Positions 24,451 through 32,324 are shown, counted from the stretch's first letter. The stretch is 42,267 nt of DNA from JAQVWU01 sp964628455 (GCA_964628455.1 CAZVPD010000011.1:1-42267); one strand, 5' to 3'. The notes: a model not told the origin generated them from the sequence alone. Program-made: numbers and translations.

Positions 24451-24885
24451 TTATTCCTCCCCTTCGGCGGCTTCCGTAGTCTCTTTGTATATAAACTTGC
24501 ATTTGATCGGGAGTTTATTTGCGGCGAGACGCATGGCTTCCTTCGCTTCTTCGAAGGTAACGCCCACCATTTCAAATAAAACCCTGCCCGGTTTTACGAC
24601 AGACACCCAGTATTCGGGCGAGCCTTTACCGGAACCCATTCGCGTTTCGGCGGGCTTTTCGGTGACGGGCTTATCCGGGAATATTTTGATCCAGACCTGG
24701 CCGCCGCGTTTGATATAACGCGTCATCGCGATACGGGAAGCCTCTATCTGGTTACTGGTGATCCATGCGGGTTCCAAGGCAACAAGGCCGAAGTCACCGT
24801 ATGTGAGTGTGTTTCCGCGCGTGGCTTTGCCCTTCATCCTGCCGCGGTGAACACGCCTGTATTTTACTCTCTTGGGCATTAACAT
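24451..24885 (-). CDS. rplP: 50S ribosomal protein L16
   Basis: 144 residues: MLMPKRVKYRRVHRGRMKGK at the start and GSGKGSPEYWVSVVKPGRVL in the middle, both family signatures. It organises the A-site tRNA-binding region. The ATG overlaps the rpsC stop codon in TGATG, so translation is coupled. Confidence 0.98.
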   Translation of the reverse strand: MLMPKRVKYRRVHRGRMKGKATRGNTLTYGDFGLVALEPAWITSNQIEASRIAMTRYIKRGGQVWIKIFPDKPVTEKPAETRMGSGKGSPEYWVSVVKPGRVLFEMVGVTFEEAKEAMRLAANKLPIKCKFIYKETTEAAEGEE

Positions 24886-25910
24886 CAGCTGTCGCTCCCT
24901 TCCTTATGATTTGCCGGGGTATTTGTGTTTGCGGGTGCCGGCGCCGAAGGCGTCTGCCTGCTGGAGTTGAAACTCGGACGCGCGGTGCTGTTGAAGCCGG
25001 TACGGTTTCCCTGAGGACCTTTGTATCCGCCGCTCTGTCCGCCTGTCTGAGGGCCTCTGTATCCGCCGCCCTGACCGCCTGTCTGAGGGCCCCTGTATCC
25101 GCCGCCCTGACCGCCTGTCTGAGGACCCCTGTATCCGCCGCTCTGACCGCCCCTGTATCCGCCGCTCTGACCCGGGCCTCCGCGGTTATCGCGGCTGCCG
25201 CTGTCCCTGCGGTCTCTGCGGTCCGGACGCGGTTCCGCCGGTTTGGAATCCGGGAACGAACGTTTGCCGCGTGTTTTGGAGTCGGAGAGAACTTCGCCCT
25301 TGTAGATCCAGACCTTAACGCCTATTTTACCGTATGTGGTGTTCGCTTCGCTTATACCGTAATCGATATCCGCCCTCAGTGTCTGAAGGGGGATCGTTCC
25401 TTCATGATAATGTTCCGAACGCGCGATCTCCGCTCCGCCGAGACGGCCGCCGCATGCGACTTTGATCCCTTTGGCGCCGAGTTTCATCGTTCTCGCTATC
25501 GCCTGCTTCATGGCACGGCGGAAAGAAATTCTGCGTTCGAGCTGGCTGGCGATATTTTCGGCGACAAGCTGCGAAGTCAGATCCGGGGACCTTACTTCCA
25601 CCACATTCACCGATACGGGCTTCAGAACCATTTTTTCCAGGGCGATCCTCAGTTTTTCGATTTCCGTACCGCCGCGGCCGATCACCATACCGGGTTTTGC
25701 ACAGTGAATGAATACACGCACACGCATATTGTCGCGTTCGATTTCTATTTTCGGAATACCCGCTCCGAACAGCAATTTTTTTAGATATTTTCTGACATTG
25801 TAATCAGAAACAAGCGTATCGCCGAAGTTTGCGTCTTTTTCATACCATCTGGAATCCCAGTCTTTGATGACGCCGACGCGAAATCCGTGCGGATTTATCT
25901 TTTGACCCAT
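24885..25910 (-). CDS. rpsC: 30S ribosomal protein S3 with a glycine-rich repeat tail
   Basis: 341 residues against a usual 210-230. The core is complete: MGQKINPHGFRVGVIKDWDS at the start, KH domain with VIGRGGTEIEKLR, and a C-terminal domain ending near residue 220 (YKGEVLSDSKTRGKR). Residues from about 225 to 341 form a Gly/Gln/Tyr/Arg/Pro-rich tail: a basic segment (DRRDRRDSGSRD), then about five copies of a 12-residue unit GGYRGPQTGGQG, then a Ser/Thr/Asn/Pro-rich end. S3 lies at the mRNA entry tunnel and has helicase activity with S4 and S5; the tail probably projects from the ribosome surface and is likely disordered. Confidence 0.96.
   Translation of the reverse strand: MGQKINPHGFRVGVIKDWDSRWYEKDANFGDTLVSDYNVRKYLKKLLFGAGIPKIEIERDNMRVRVFIHCAKPGMVIGRGGTEIEKLRIALEKMVLKPVSVNVVEVRSPDLTSQLVAENIASQLERRISFRRAMKQAIARTMKLGAKGIKVACGGRLGGAEIARSEHYHEGTIPLQTLRADIDYGISEANTTYGKIGVKVWIYKGEVLSDSKTRGKRSFPDSKPAEPRPDRRDRRDSGSRDNRGGPGQSGGYRGGQSGGYRGPQTGGQGGGYRGPQTGGQGGGYRGPQTGGQSGGYKGPQGNRTGFNSTARPSFNSSRQTPSAPAPANTNTPANHKEGSDS
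25016..25172 (-). repeat. 36-bp coding tandem repeat in rpsC
   Basis: About 3.5 near-identical 36-bp units (about 12 codons each) plus a shorter 21-bp unit encode the Gly-Gln-Tyr-Arg tail of S3. Differences are mostly synonymous or single-base, which fits recent slippage or unequal exchange. Confidence 0.85.
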
Positions 25911-25928
25911 TTGAACACTATGCCTCCT

Positions 25929-26264
25929 TTATTCCTTTTCCTTGACAACAACGGTGACGTGACTGGATCTCTTGAGGATTCTGTCGCCCTTACCCTGAGC
26001 TCTCGGCATCATCCGTTTGCCGGTGCGTCCCGGACAGACGAAGCACTGGGATACAATAAGGTTTTTTACGTCCATCTCGTGGTTGTTTTCCGCGTTGGCG
26101 ATTGCGCTGCCAAGCAGTTTGATCAGGTACTCGGACGCGGATTTCGGTGTGTTTTTCAGGATACCCATCGCAACGGCCGTATCCTTGCCGCGGATCAGGT
26201 CGAGTACTATCTTGACCTTTCTCGGAGATATTCTGGCGTCTCTGAGTATTGCTTTCGCTTCCAT
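25929..26264 (-). CDS. rplV: 50S ribosomal protein L22
   Basis: 111 residues starting MEAKAILRDARISPRKVKIV. The C-terminal segment PRAQGKGDRILKRSSHVTVV matches the beta-hairpin that lines the exit tunnel, the site of macrolide-resistance mutations. The start is set at 26264 by homology; a longer in-frame reading lies over rpsS and is spurious. Confidence 0.97.
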   Translation of the reverse strand: MEAKAILRDARISPRKVKIVLDLIRGKDTAVAMGILKNTPKSASEYLIKLLGSAIANAENNHEMDVKNLIVSQCFVCPGRTGKRMMPRAQGKGDRILKRSSHVTVVVKEKE

Positions 26265-26280
26265 CTCTATATACCTCCCG

Positions 26281-26562
26281 TTATTTCGCCGTATTCGACG
26301 TCTTGGAGCCCGAGTGGCCCCTGAATATCCTTGTCGGAGCAAACTCGCCGAGTTTATGTCCAACCATATCTTCGGTAACGTATACCGGCACATGTTTTCT
26401 GCCGTCGTGAACAGCGATGGTATGTCCGACAAATTCCGGATATATAGTGGAAGCTCTTGACCAAGTTTTAAGAACCTTTTTTTCGTTGACTGCGTTCATA
26501 GCCTCTACCCGGCTGTAAAGCTTCGCTTCGACAAACGGTCCCTTTTTAAGGCTTCTGCTCAT
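26281..26562 (-). CDS. rpsS: 30S ribosomal protein S19
   Basis: 93 residues: MSRSLKKGPFVEAKLYSRVE at the start and VGHKLGEFAPTRIFRGHSG near the end. A 30S head protein that works with S13. Standard rplB-rpsS-rplV order. Confidence 0.98.
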   Translation of the reverse strand: MSRSLKKGPFVEAKLYSRVEAMNAVNEKKVLKTWSRASTIYPEFVGHTIAVHDGRKHVPVYVTEDMVGHKLGEFAPTRIFRGHSGSKTSNTAK

Positions 26563-26580
26563 TGTTTATGTGCCTCCTTC

Positions 26581-27411
26581 TTATTTACCGTTTCTGCGTT
26601 TGATGATGAATTTATCGGATTTGGCTTTTTTATCGCGTGTCTTGTAGCCGAGTGTGGGTTTGCCCCACGGGGTTACGGGAGTAGGACGTCCGACCGGGGA
26701 TTTGCCTTCGCCGCCGCCGTGAGGATGGTCGACGGGGTTCATGACCGAGCCGCGCACGGTAGGCCGTATCCCCATATGGCGTTTCTTGCCGGCTTTTCCG
26801 AGTTTGATCGTCTCGTGTTCGATGTTGCCGATCTGTCCGATCGTAGCCCTGCAGTCCAGCCGGACAAGCCTGACTTCGCCCGAGGGCAGACGTATCTGAG
26901 CCATGCCGTTCTCTTTCGCCATCAGCTGAGCGGCGGAGCCTGCCGCGCGGACGAGCTGACCGCCTTTGCCGGGGTACAGTTCTATGTTGTGAATGAATGT
27001 ACCGGTCGGTATATTCGCCACGGGAAGGGTGTTTCCGGGTTTTATATCGGCGTCGGCTCCCGTATAAAGCGTATCGCCGTCCGTCACTCCCTGGGGAGCG
27101 ATGATATAGCTTCTGCTGCCCGCTTCGTTTTCGAGAAGCGCTATATAGGAGGTGCGGTTCGGATCGTATTCTATGCCGATCACTTTCGCCTTGCCCGTTT
27201 CGCTCCGTTTAAAATCGATGATCCTGTATTTGATCTTGTTGCCGCCGCCCTGGTGACGGACCGTTATTCTTCCGTAGCTGTTGCGTCCGGCGTGTTTTTT
27301 CTTGACCTGCACGAGATTTTTCTCGGGCGCCGCCTTGGTAACCTCATCGAATGACGGGACCGACATATGCCTTCTGGCGGGAGTTGTGGGTTTGTATTTA
27401 TTGACTGCCAT
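26581..27411 (-). CDS. rplB: 50S ribosomal protein L2
   Basis: 276 residues: AVNKYKPTTPARRHMSVPSF at the start and the C-terminal signature RGSVMNPVDHPHGGGEGK, which contains the His required for peptidyl-transferase-centre function. It is one of the largest and most conserved 50S proteins and is essential for subunit association. Confidence 0.98.
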   Translation of the reverse strand: MAVNKYKPTTPARRHMSVPSFDEVTKAAPEKNLVQVKKKHAGRNSYGRITVRHQGGGNKIKYRIIDFKRSETGKAKVIGIEYDPNRTSYIALLENEAGSRSYIIAPQGVTDGDTLYTGADADIKPGNTLPVANIPTGTFIHNIELYPGKGGQLVRAAGSAAQLMAKENGMAQIRLPSGEVRLVRLDCRATIGQIGNIEHETIKLGKAGKKRHMGIRPTVRGSVMNPVDHPHGGGEGKSPVGRPTPVTPWGKPTLGYKTRDKKAKSDKFIIKRRNGK

Positions 27412-27425
27412 TTATTTCACTCCTC

Positions 27426-27722
27426 TTACATCATGCCGTCGAAGAACTCAATGGTCTTGGACTCGTTTTCAAGCGTCACTATCGCTTTTTTCCAGGCGGA
27501 CGTATAGCCAAGCTGATATCTGACTCTTTTGGGTTTTTTCTTCATATTGATGGTATTGACGCATTTAACGTCGACCTTGAATATTTCTTCGACCGCTTTT
27601 GCGATTTCGGGTTTTGTCGCTTCCTTCAGGACGGCAAACACGTATTTTTTCTGCGCGCCCATCGCCATGGAAGATTCGGTTATAATCGGTCTTAAAATAA
27701 TATCATGTACGGTTTTTGTCAT
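27426..27722 (-). CDS. rplW: 50S ribosomal protein L23
   Basis: 98 residues: DIILRPIITESSMAMGAQKK then KYVFAVLKEATKPEIAKAVE. It sits at the exit-tunnel opening and docks trigger factor and SRP. The ATG overlaps the rplD stop by 4 nt (ATGA). Confidence 0.98.
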   Translation of the reverse strand: MTKTVHDIILRPIITESSMAMGAQKKYVFAVLKEATKPEIAKAVEEIFKVDVKCVNTINMKKKPKRVRYQLGYTSAWKKAIVTLENESKTIEFFDGMM

Positions 27723-28345
27723 TTTGCGTACACCTCCTCGATTTTAAGTGCCGCATCCCTGGCTACGATGAATTTATCGCAGTTAAGTATGTCATATGTG
27801 TTTAAAGTGTTGACATATGCCGTTTTTATGCCCGGTATGTTTGAAATGCTTTTTAAAACCTTTTCATCCTTTTCGGGCAGAACAACGAGGGCCTTGCGGG
27901 TCACGCCGACCGCTTTCAGCATTTTGATCATGACTTTCGTCTTGTATTCGCCGGTTGTGATGGCATCGATCACGACCATGTTGCCGCCCGCAACCTTATC
28001 CGACATCGCGGAACGGAGCGCCGACTGCCGGACTTTCTTGTTCAGCGTAATGCGGTAATCCCTGGGTTTGGGACCGAGGGCGATCCCGCCGTGGATCCAC
28101 TGCGGAGAGCGGATCGAACCCTGTCTGGCTCTGCCGGTGCCCTTCTGTCTCCAGGGCTTTTTACCTCCGCCGGAAACCTCCGAACGTGTCAGCGTGGACT
28201 GAGTCCCCTGTCTTTGGTTTGCGAGATACGCTCTGACCGCGGCATGAAGAACAGCGCCGTTTACTTTCGCGCCGAATACTTCGTCGGAAAGGTTGATTTC
28301 GCCGGTTTCGTTACCCGCCATATTGACTGTTTTTAATACTGGCAT
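27719..28345 (-). CDS. rplD: 50S ribosomal protein L4
   Basis: 208 residues with the extended loop that reaches the exit tunnel (GGGKKPWRQKGTGRARQGS) and family segment SALRSAMSDKVAGGNMVVID. In E. coli L4 also represses the S10 operon by binding its leader; whether this happens here is unknown. Confidence 0.98.
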   Translation of the reverse strand: MPVLKTVNMAGNETGEINLSDEVFGAKVNGAVLHAAVRAYLANQRQGTQSTLTRSEVSGGGKKPWRQKGTGRARQGSIRSPQWIHGGIALGPKPRDYRITLNKKVRQSALRSAMSDKVAGGNMVVIDAITTGEYKTKVMIKMLKAVGVTRKALVVLPEKDEKVLKSISNIPGIKTAYVNTLNTYDILNCDKFIVARDAALKIEEVYAK

Positions 28346-28364
28346 TGTAATTTCCTCCTTCCGC

Positions 28365-29000
28365 TTATGCTTTTTTAACCGTATCGCGAATAAATACGAT
28401 CCCGTTTTTTGCGCCGGGGACGGCGCCTTTAACGGCGATGATATTTTTTGACGCGTCGATTTTTATGATGGTTAAATTCTGAACGGTGACCTGCTCGTTT
28501 CCGTAATGTCCGGCCATGATCTTGTTTTTATAGATGCGGGAAGGGCTCGAGTTTGCGCCCATGGAGCCGGGCTGACGGTGGATAGGGCCGGTGCCGTGCG
28601 TCATTCTCAGGATCGATGCATGCCATCTCTTCACCACGCCCGTAAATCCGCGGCCTTTGGTCATGCCGGTAACGTCGACCTTTTCACCGGCCGAAAATAT
28701 GTCGGCGGTGACGGTATCGCCGGTGTTGTAACCGGAGCAGTCCGAAAGCCTGAATTCCTTCAGATGGCGCTTGAGGGCGAGATTGTTCTTTTTAAAATGA
28801 CCCGCCTCGGGTTTTGTGAGTTTGCGTTCGGCTATGTCCATGAAACCGAATTGCAGGGCGTCGTAGCCGTCGTGTTCCGAAGTCTTTTTCTGGGTCACGA
28901 CACACGGACCGGCTTCGATCACGGTGACGGGGATAAAGTTGCCGGTTTCGTCGAAGATCTGGGTCATTCCGAGTTTTTTGCCGATAATACCTTTTTTCAT
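28365..29000 (-). CDS. rplC: 50S ribosomal protein L3
   Basis: 211 residues: MKKGIIGKKLGMTQIFDETG at the start and the central signature TGPIHRQPGSMGANSSPSRI. It contacts the peptidyl-transferase centre and starts 50S assembly. GGAGGG precedes the ATG. Confidence 0.98.
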   Translation of the reverse strand: MKKGIIGKKLGMTQIFDETGNFIPVTVIEAGPCVVTQKKTSEHDGYDALQFGFMDIAERKLTKPEAGHFKKNNLALKRHLKEFRLSDCSGYNTGDTVTADIFSAGEKVDVTGMTKGRGFTGVVKRWHASILRMTHGTGPIHRQPGSMGANSSPSRIYKNKIMAGHYGNEQVTVQNLTIIKIDASKNIIAVKGAVPGAKNGIVFIRDTVKKA

Positions 29001-29031
29001 TTTGTGATTTTCCCTCCTGTTTTAGTTATTG

Positions 29032-29061
29032 GTTGGCGTTGCCGGAAGGCATTGCGCCAAC
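29032..29061 (-). promoter_or_regulatory. Stable hairpin in the rpsJ-rplC spacer
   Basis: GTTGGCG pairs with CGCCAAC, with an internal TGCC/GGCA extension and a TTCC loop, in the 115-bp spacer between rpsJ and rplC. No U-tract follows, so it looks like a structured RNA element rather than a terminator. Confidence 0.55.
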
Positions 29062-29115
29062 TTGACATAAAACTTGAACCGCAAGTCAGGTAATGATATT
29101 GATCTGAAGACCGGT

Positions 29116-29430
29116 TTATAACTTGATCTCAATTTCAACGCCTGCAGGTAATTCAAGACTCATAAGCGCCTCGACGGTTTTCTGCGAGGGCTTTATTATG
29201 TCGATCAGTCTTTTGTGGGTACGAAGCTCAAACTGCTCGCGGGCGTCTTTATACTTATGAACCGCGCGCAGGACCGTTATGATCTCTTTTTCCGTGGGAA
29301 GAGGGATCGGTCCGGAGAATTCCGCACTGTTTCTCTTGGCCACATCGACGATTTTCGCCGCCGCCTGGTCGATCAGAGTGTGATCGTAACTTTTGAGCCT
29401 GATCCTCAGTTTTTCCTTTACTGCTGCCAT
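29116..29430 (-). CDS. rpsJ: 30S ribosomal protein S10
   Basis: 104 residues: EKLRIRLKSYDHTLIDQAAA at the start, GPIPLPTEKEIITVLRAVHK and SREQFELRTHKRLIDI-like segments. It is a 30S head protein and, as NusE, a partner in antitermination. First gene of the S10 operon proper. AAAGGAGG precedes the ATG. Confidence 0.98.
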   Translation of the reverse strand: MAAVKEKLRIRLKSYDHTLIDQAAAKIVDVAKRNSAEFSGPIPLPTEKEIITVLRAVHKYKDAREQFELRTHKRLIDIIKPSQKTVEALMSLELPAGVEIEIKL

Positions 29431-29453
29431 GTTTTTTGCCTCCTTTTAAAATA

Positions 29454-29468
29454 CCGTATTCTATACGG
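29454..29468 (-). promoter_or_regulatory. Small hairpin just before the rpsJ ribosome site
   Basis: CCGTAT-AGA-ATACGG (15 nt) lies about 10 nt upstream of the AAAGGAGG of rpsJ, in the 63-bp spacer after the unknown gene. It could act as a processing or translation-control element; no U-run immediately follows. Confidence 0.4.
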
Positions 29469-29493
29469 CTTAAATAAAATGGGGCGCTGACCA

Positions 29494-29808
29494 TTAATTG
29501 CCGCCGTCATCCTTCATATCAGACATTTCAGACATTCGAATGATATAACACGATATAAAATCGACGGACATGCTGAACACTGACCCGGGTGTTTCTTCCT
29601 GTTCAAAGAAAAAATCCGAAACCAACAGCTGCCTGACCGTTATTATACGCATAACCGTTCCGATTTTAAGCGGTCCGAACGATTTTTTTCCATAACGGTC
29701 CCCATGCTGCCGACTCCGGGTAGTGGTCGAAATAATATCTGCCGCCCGGTTTAAAAACTCGGACATACTCCGCGCGAATTCCCCGCACACCGTTATTTCA
29801 ACCGGCAT
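29494..29808 (-). CDS. Unknown small protein at the head of the S10 operon
   Basis: About 104 residues that I do not recognise. The start at 29808 is supported by AGAGGTGG a few nt upstream and by a sigma-A-like promoter 40 bp further up. The sequence begins MPVEITVCGEFARSMSEFLN, is basic in the middle (TRSRQHGDRYGKKSFG) and has FFFEQEETPGSVFSMSVDF towards the end. The last codons fall in a 9-bp periodic stretch (RMSEMSDMKDD). No membrane helix or cysteine motif is evident. It is 63 bp from rpsJ, so it may be co-transcribed with the ribosomal genes. It could be a real lineage-specific gene or a chance open frame. Confidence 0.5.
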   Translation of the reverse strand: MPVEITVCGEFARSMSEFLNRAADIISTTTRSRQHGDRYGKKSFGPLKIGTVMRIITVRQLLVSDFFFEQEETPGSVFSMSVDFISCYIIRMSEMSDMKDDGGN

Positions 29809-29846
29809 GCAGCCACCTCTCGCATCAACGCACATCAAGCCTTATT

Positions 29847-29875
29847 ATTATAAAGCATCGGAAAAACAATTGCAA
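29847..29875 (-). promoter_or_regulatory. Promoter upstream of the S10 operon
   Basis: TTGCAA (29875-29870), 17-bp spacer, TATAAT (29852-29847) on the minus strand. It is the only good promoter seen before rpsJ, so it may serve the unknown gene and the whole supercluster. The stretch from 29876 to 30058 holds no gene that I can support. Confidence 0.65.
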
Positions 29876-30058
29876 TAGCTTTACAAAACAAATCGATATT
29901 TTACATATTGTTAACATTTGAAAGGGCGAAACCGCTCTGCCGCCGGTTTGCAAAAAACGTCCGGCAATCGTGAAAACAGATAAATTTCATCATAATTTTT
30001 ATAATCTTTGAAAAAAGTGAAAAAAGTGACAGCCGGCGAATATTTTCACGGAATCCGA

Positions 30059-30087
30059 TTGACTTTATTCCCGCGATATGCTATAAT
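30059..30087 (+). promoter_or_regulatory. Sigma-A promoter of the abrB-like gene
   Basis: TTGACT (30059-30064), exactly 17 bp, TATAAT (30082-30087) preceded by TGC (extended -10), about 53 bp before the ATG. Confidence 0.85.
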
Positions 30088-30139
30088 TTTCCTGTATACA
30101 GAGAAACGCCGCTCAAAACCGCATGACGGAGGATGGAAT

Positions 30140-30388
30140 ATGAAATCAACGGGAATTGTCAGAAAAATCGACGAACTCGGCAGGATCGTGCTTCCTATCG
30201 AAATCAGAAATACAATGGATATAAAAACCAGGGACGGGATAGAGATCTTTACCGATGAGGACAGGATCGTTTTAAAAAAGTACGAACCCGCATGTGTTTT
30301 CTGCGAAAACGCAGACGAGGTGACTTATTTCAAAGGGAAACTCGTCTGTAAGGACTGCATCGAGATCTTAAAAAAGACGGCTCTGTAA
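30140..30388 (+). CDS. AbrB/MazE/SpoVT family transcriptional regulator
   Basis: 82 residues. Residues 1-47 are a swapped-hairpin AbrB DNA-binding domain: MKSTGIVRKIDELGRIVLPI. The C-terminal part has two CxxC pairs (CVFC and CKDC, separated by 15 residues) that could bind zinc or redox-couple, a feature seen in Clostridia AbrB homologues. Such proteins are transition-state regulators that bind DNA as dimers or tetramers. GGAGG lies 7 nt before the ATG; an in-frame reading from 30008 crosses the promoter and is not real. It is monocistronic. Confidence 0.92.
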   Translation: MKSTGIVRKIDELGRIVLPIEIRNTMDIKTRDGIEIFTDEDRIVLKKYEPACVFCENADEVTYFKGKLVCKDCIEILKKTAL

Positions 30389-30404
30389 AAAGCCGTCCGA
30401 TCCG

Positions 30405-30442
30405 GAACACACGCCGCATTTTATGGGGCGTGTGTTCTTTTT
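30405..30442 (+). terminator. Intrinsic terminator of the abrB-like gene
   Basis: GAACACACGCC pairs with GGCGTGTGTTC, followed by TTTTT. A second, smaller GACGGCT/AGCCGTC hairpin (30376-30397) spans the stop codon just upstream. Confidence 0.9.
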
Positions 30443-30501
30443 CCGGATAAGAAGCCGCGAAAACCGGTCATGCTTTTACGGATGCGGCAGGGCGGACGCC
30501 G

Positions 30502-31401
30502 TTATTTTATATGCACTGCTTTTATGCCGTCCGACCTGAACACGATGGTCCCCAGGACATCGGTGCGCAGGATTCCGATCCCCATTTCCGAAAGCAGACC
30601 GAGTGTTTCGGAATGCGGATGTCCGTAATCGTTTCCCCGGCCGCAGGAGATCACCGCAAAACCGGGGCTGCACAGCGCGAGGAAGGCTTCGGAACCGGAG
30701 GTGGACGAACCGTGATGACCCGCCTTGATCACATCGCATCGGAATTCGCGGGCGTCGAATTTCCGCATCATCTCATTTTCGGAATACTTTTCGGCATCGC
30801 CCATAAACAAAAACGAAGTATCCAGATAATCCAGTCTTAAAACAACGCTCCAGTCATTGACCGATTCATAACTGCCGGAAACGGGACCCAGCACGGTGAA
30901 GGACGCCTCTCCGAGCGGATATTTTTGCCCGGCGGCGGCCGTGATCAAGTCCGTTCCGCTTTCTTCGACAGCTTCCAGCATCCGCAGAAAAGTGGACGAC
31001 GAAAAGGTCATATCGGGCAGCAGCACATGCCCGACTTTGAAATTCTTCAGGATCATGTCGGCGCCTCCGATGTGATCTTCATGCGGATGCGTAAATACGG
31101 CATATTCCAGTTCGCCGATATCCTGAGACCTGAGATACATCAGAAGTTTATCTTCCGACGAGTTCGGTCCGGCATCGATCAGCAAAGCCTTCCCGTCCGG
31201 CGTCGTGATCAGCTGGGAATCGCCCTGCCCGACATCGATATAATGAACGACCAGCGAACCTTCGGGATCGATTTTCGGAAACCGCTCGGTTATTTTCGCC
31301 AGAAGTCCGGGATCCAGCCATACCTCCGAAATCAGGACGGCGAGTAAGATAAAGAACAGAACAGCCCAGTACCGGTATTTTTTATTGTCGCGTTTTGTCA
31401 T
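30502..31401 (-). CDS. ComEC/Rec2-like metallo-beta-lactamase-fold hydrolase
   Basis: 299 residues. One N-terminal membrane helix (about 11-28) is followed by an exported-side MBL domain that begins VVHYIDVGQGDSQLITTPDG. Metal-binding motifs are HPHEDH (about 105-110), the Asp of FLFMGDAE, and GHHGSS (near 226). It matches the stand-alone C-terminal domain of ComEC, an extracellular nuclease-like domain proposed to degrade the non-transforming DNA strand. The ComEC channel itself is not present here. The start at 31401 is chosen because the upstream reading overlaps the DUF1836 gene and lacks a ribosome site. Activity on DNA is family inference. Confidence 0.85.
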   Translation of the reverse strand: MTKRDNKKYRYWAVLFFILLAVLISEVWLDPGLLAKITERFPKIDPEGSLVVHYIDVGQGDSQLITTPDGKALLIDAGPNSSEDKLLMYLRSQDIGELEYAVFTHPHEDHIGGADMILKNFKVGHVLLPDMTFSSSTFLRMLEAVEESGTDLITAAAGQKYPLGEASFTVLGPVSGSYESVNDWSVVLRLDYLDTSFLFMGDAEKYSENEMMRKFDAREFRCDVIKAGHHGSSTSGSEAFLALCSPGFAVISCGRGNDYGHPHSETLGLLSEMGIGILRTDVLGTIVFRSDGIKAVHIK

Positions 31402-31583
31402 GTCGGGACCTTTCCGGAATGATGTGTCCGGCAGCCGCGAAAAAAGACAGGCCGGCAAACCGTGGTTTTCAGATTTTATATATACTGAAACCGGATGCCC
31501 GGGGCTCCGGAAGGATTCGTGACAGATGTCTGTGCCGGGACAAAAGCACCCGGTATCTTTCCCGGATGACCCGGCGGTCCGTC

Positions 31584-32153
31584 TCAGCGGCAAATCCCGT
31601 CAAAAAGTTTATTCGAATAATTCTGGATCAGCGACGCATAATAAGCCACGCATATGATCTCCAGTGCCTTTTCAAGCCTCAGACGGGCGCCCGGAAAGCG
31701 CTCCGTATATTCGCCGGAACATTTTTTTATGATCCCGGTCAGTTCGGCTCCGCCGGGACCGCCGCTCTGCCCGATGATATCGCAGATATACCCGTAAAGC
31801 TGTGATTCGGAAATGATATCGTCTTCGCGGGTGTCGACGGACCCGTTGATGTATTTCAGCAGATAATCGATCCGCTCCAGCGTCATCGACCCGCGAAGCA
31901 TATTGATGATAAGGATCCGCGCCAGGTGGTCCTTGGAGTATTTCTTATTCACCGTATTCGCCACCCAGCCCCGCTTCACCCAGTTTTGCAGCGTCGACCC
32001 GTCGACGCCGGTGATCTCCCTGATCCGGGACAGCAGGATACCGTCGGATATAAAAAATATTTTATTGAGAAAATCCAGGCCCGTCACATCCCCCGTGTCG
32101 CGCCTCCGCAGGACCGAGCCGGGTATACGGTCGCTTTTTATTTCGGGCAGCAA
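31584..32153 (-). CDS. DUF1836 family protein (HTH-type regulator)
   Basis: 189 residues of DUF1836. The helix-turn-helix region reads LSRIREITGVDGSTLQNWVK then RGWVANTVNKKYSKDHLARI, followed by the family segment LILKYINGSVD-like and DDIISESQLYGYICDI. The helical N-terminal domain resembles MerR-type winged helices, so DNA binding is likely but targets are unknown. The start is TTG at 32153, supported by GGAGGTGA 5 nt upstream. A consensus promoter lies about 60 bp above, so this gene begins a transcription unit that may include the hydrolase. Confidence 0.88.
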   Translation of the reverse strand: MLPEIKSDRIPGSVLRRRDTGDVTGLDFLNKIFFISDGILLSRIREITGVDGSTLQNWVKRGWVANTVNKKYSKDHLARILIINMLRGSMTLERIDYLLKYINGSVDTREDDIISESQLYGYICDIIGQSGGPGGAELTGIIKKCSGEYTERFPGARLRLEKALEIICVAYYASLIQNYSNKLFDGICR

Positions 32154-32214
32154 GCTTTCACCTCCGGTGACACAGGATGGAAAAACATCCCGGAATCCAT
32201 TATAATATAATATG

Positions 32215-32243
32215 ATTATAACACGCAGTCACGTGATTGTCAA
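32215..32243 (-). promoter_or_regulatory. Consensus sigma-A promoter with a palindrome in the spacer
   Basis: TTGACA (32243-32238), 17 bp, TATAAT (32220-32215) on the minus strand: a perfect match to consensus. The spacer contains the 8-bp palindrome TCACGTGA (32229-32236), which would be a natural operator position. Confidence 0.88.
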
Positions 32244-32290
32244 CAGGACTTTACGGGATCTCCGTAACGGTCCGTGCCGCTCATGCGGTT

Positions 32291-32324
32291 CGTCAGGGGG
32301 CAATTGCCCTCAAGCCGCCTGACC
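32291..32324 (-). repeat. Inverted repeat next to gap 3
   Basis: GTCAGG...CCTGAC arms enclose the 12-bp perfect palindrome GGGCAATTGCCC. It lies between yfhO and the DUF1836 promoter and runs into the N-gap. It could be part of a yfhO terminator or of a repeat that broke the assembly. Confidence 0.5.

Noticed and set aside
25016..25172. Regular 36-bp repeats that might suggest a CRISPR array
   Set aside because: Units are directly adjacent with no spacers, in frame within rpsC, and encode a low-complexity tail. No cas genes are nearby.
24807..25784. Plus-strand open frame of 325 codons with Ala/Val repeats
   Set aside because: It is the complement of rpsC and its repeats simply mirror the S3 tail repeats.
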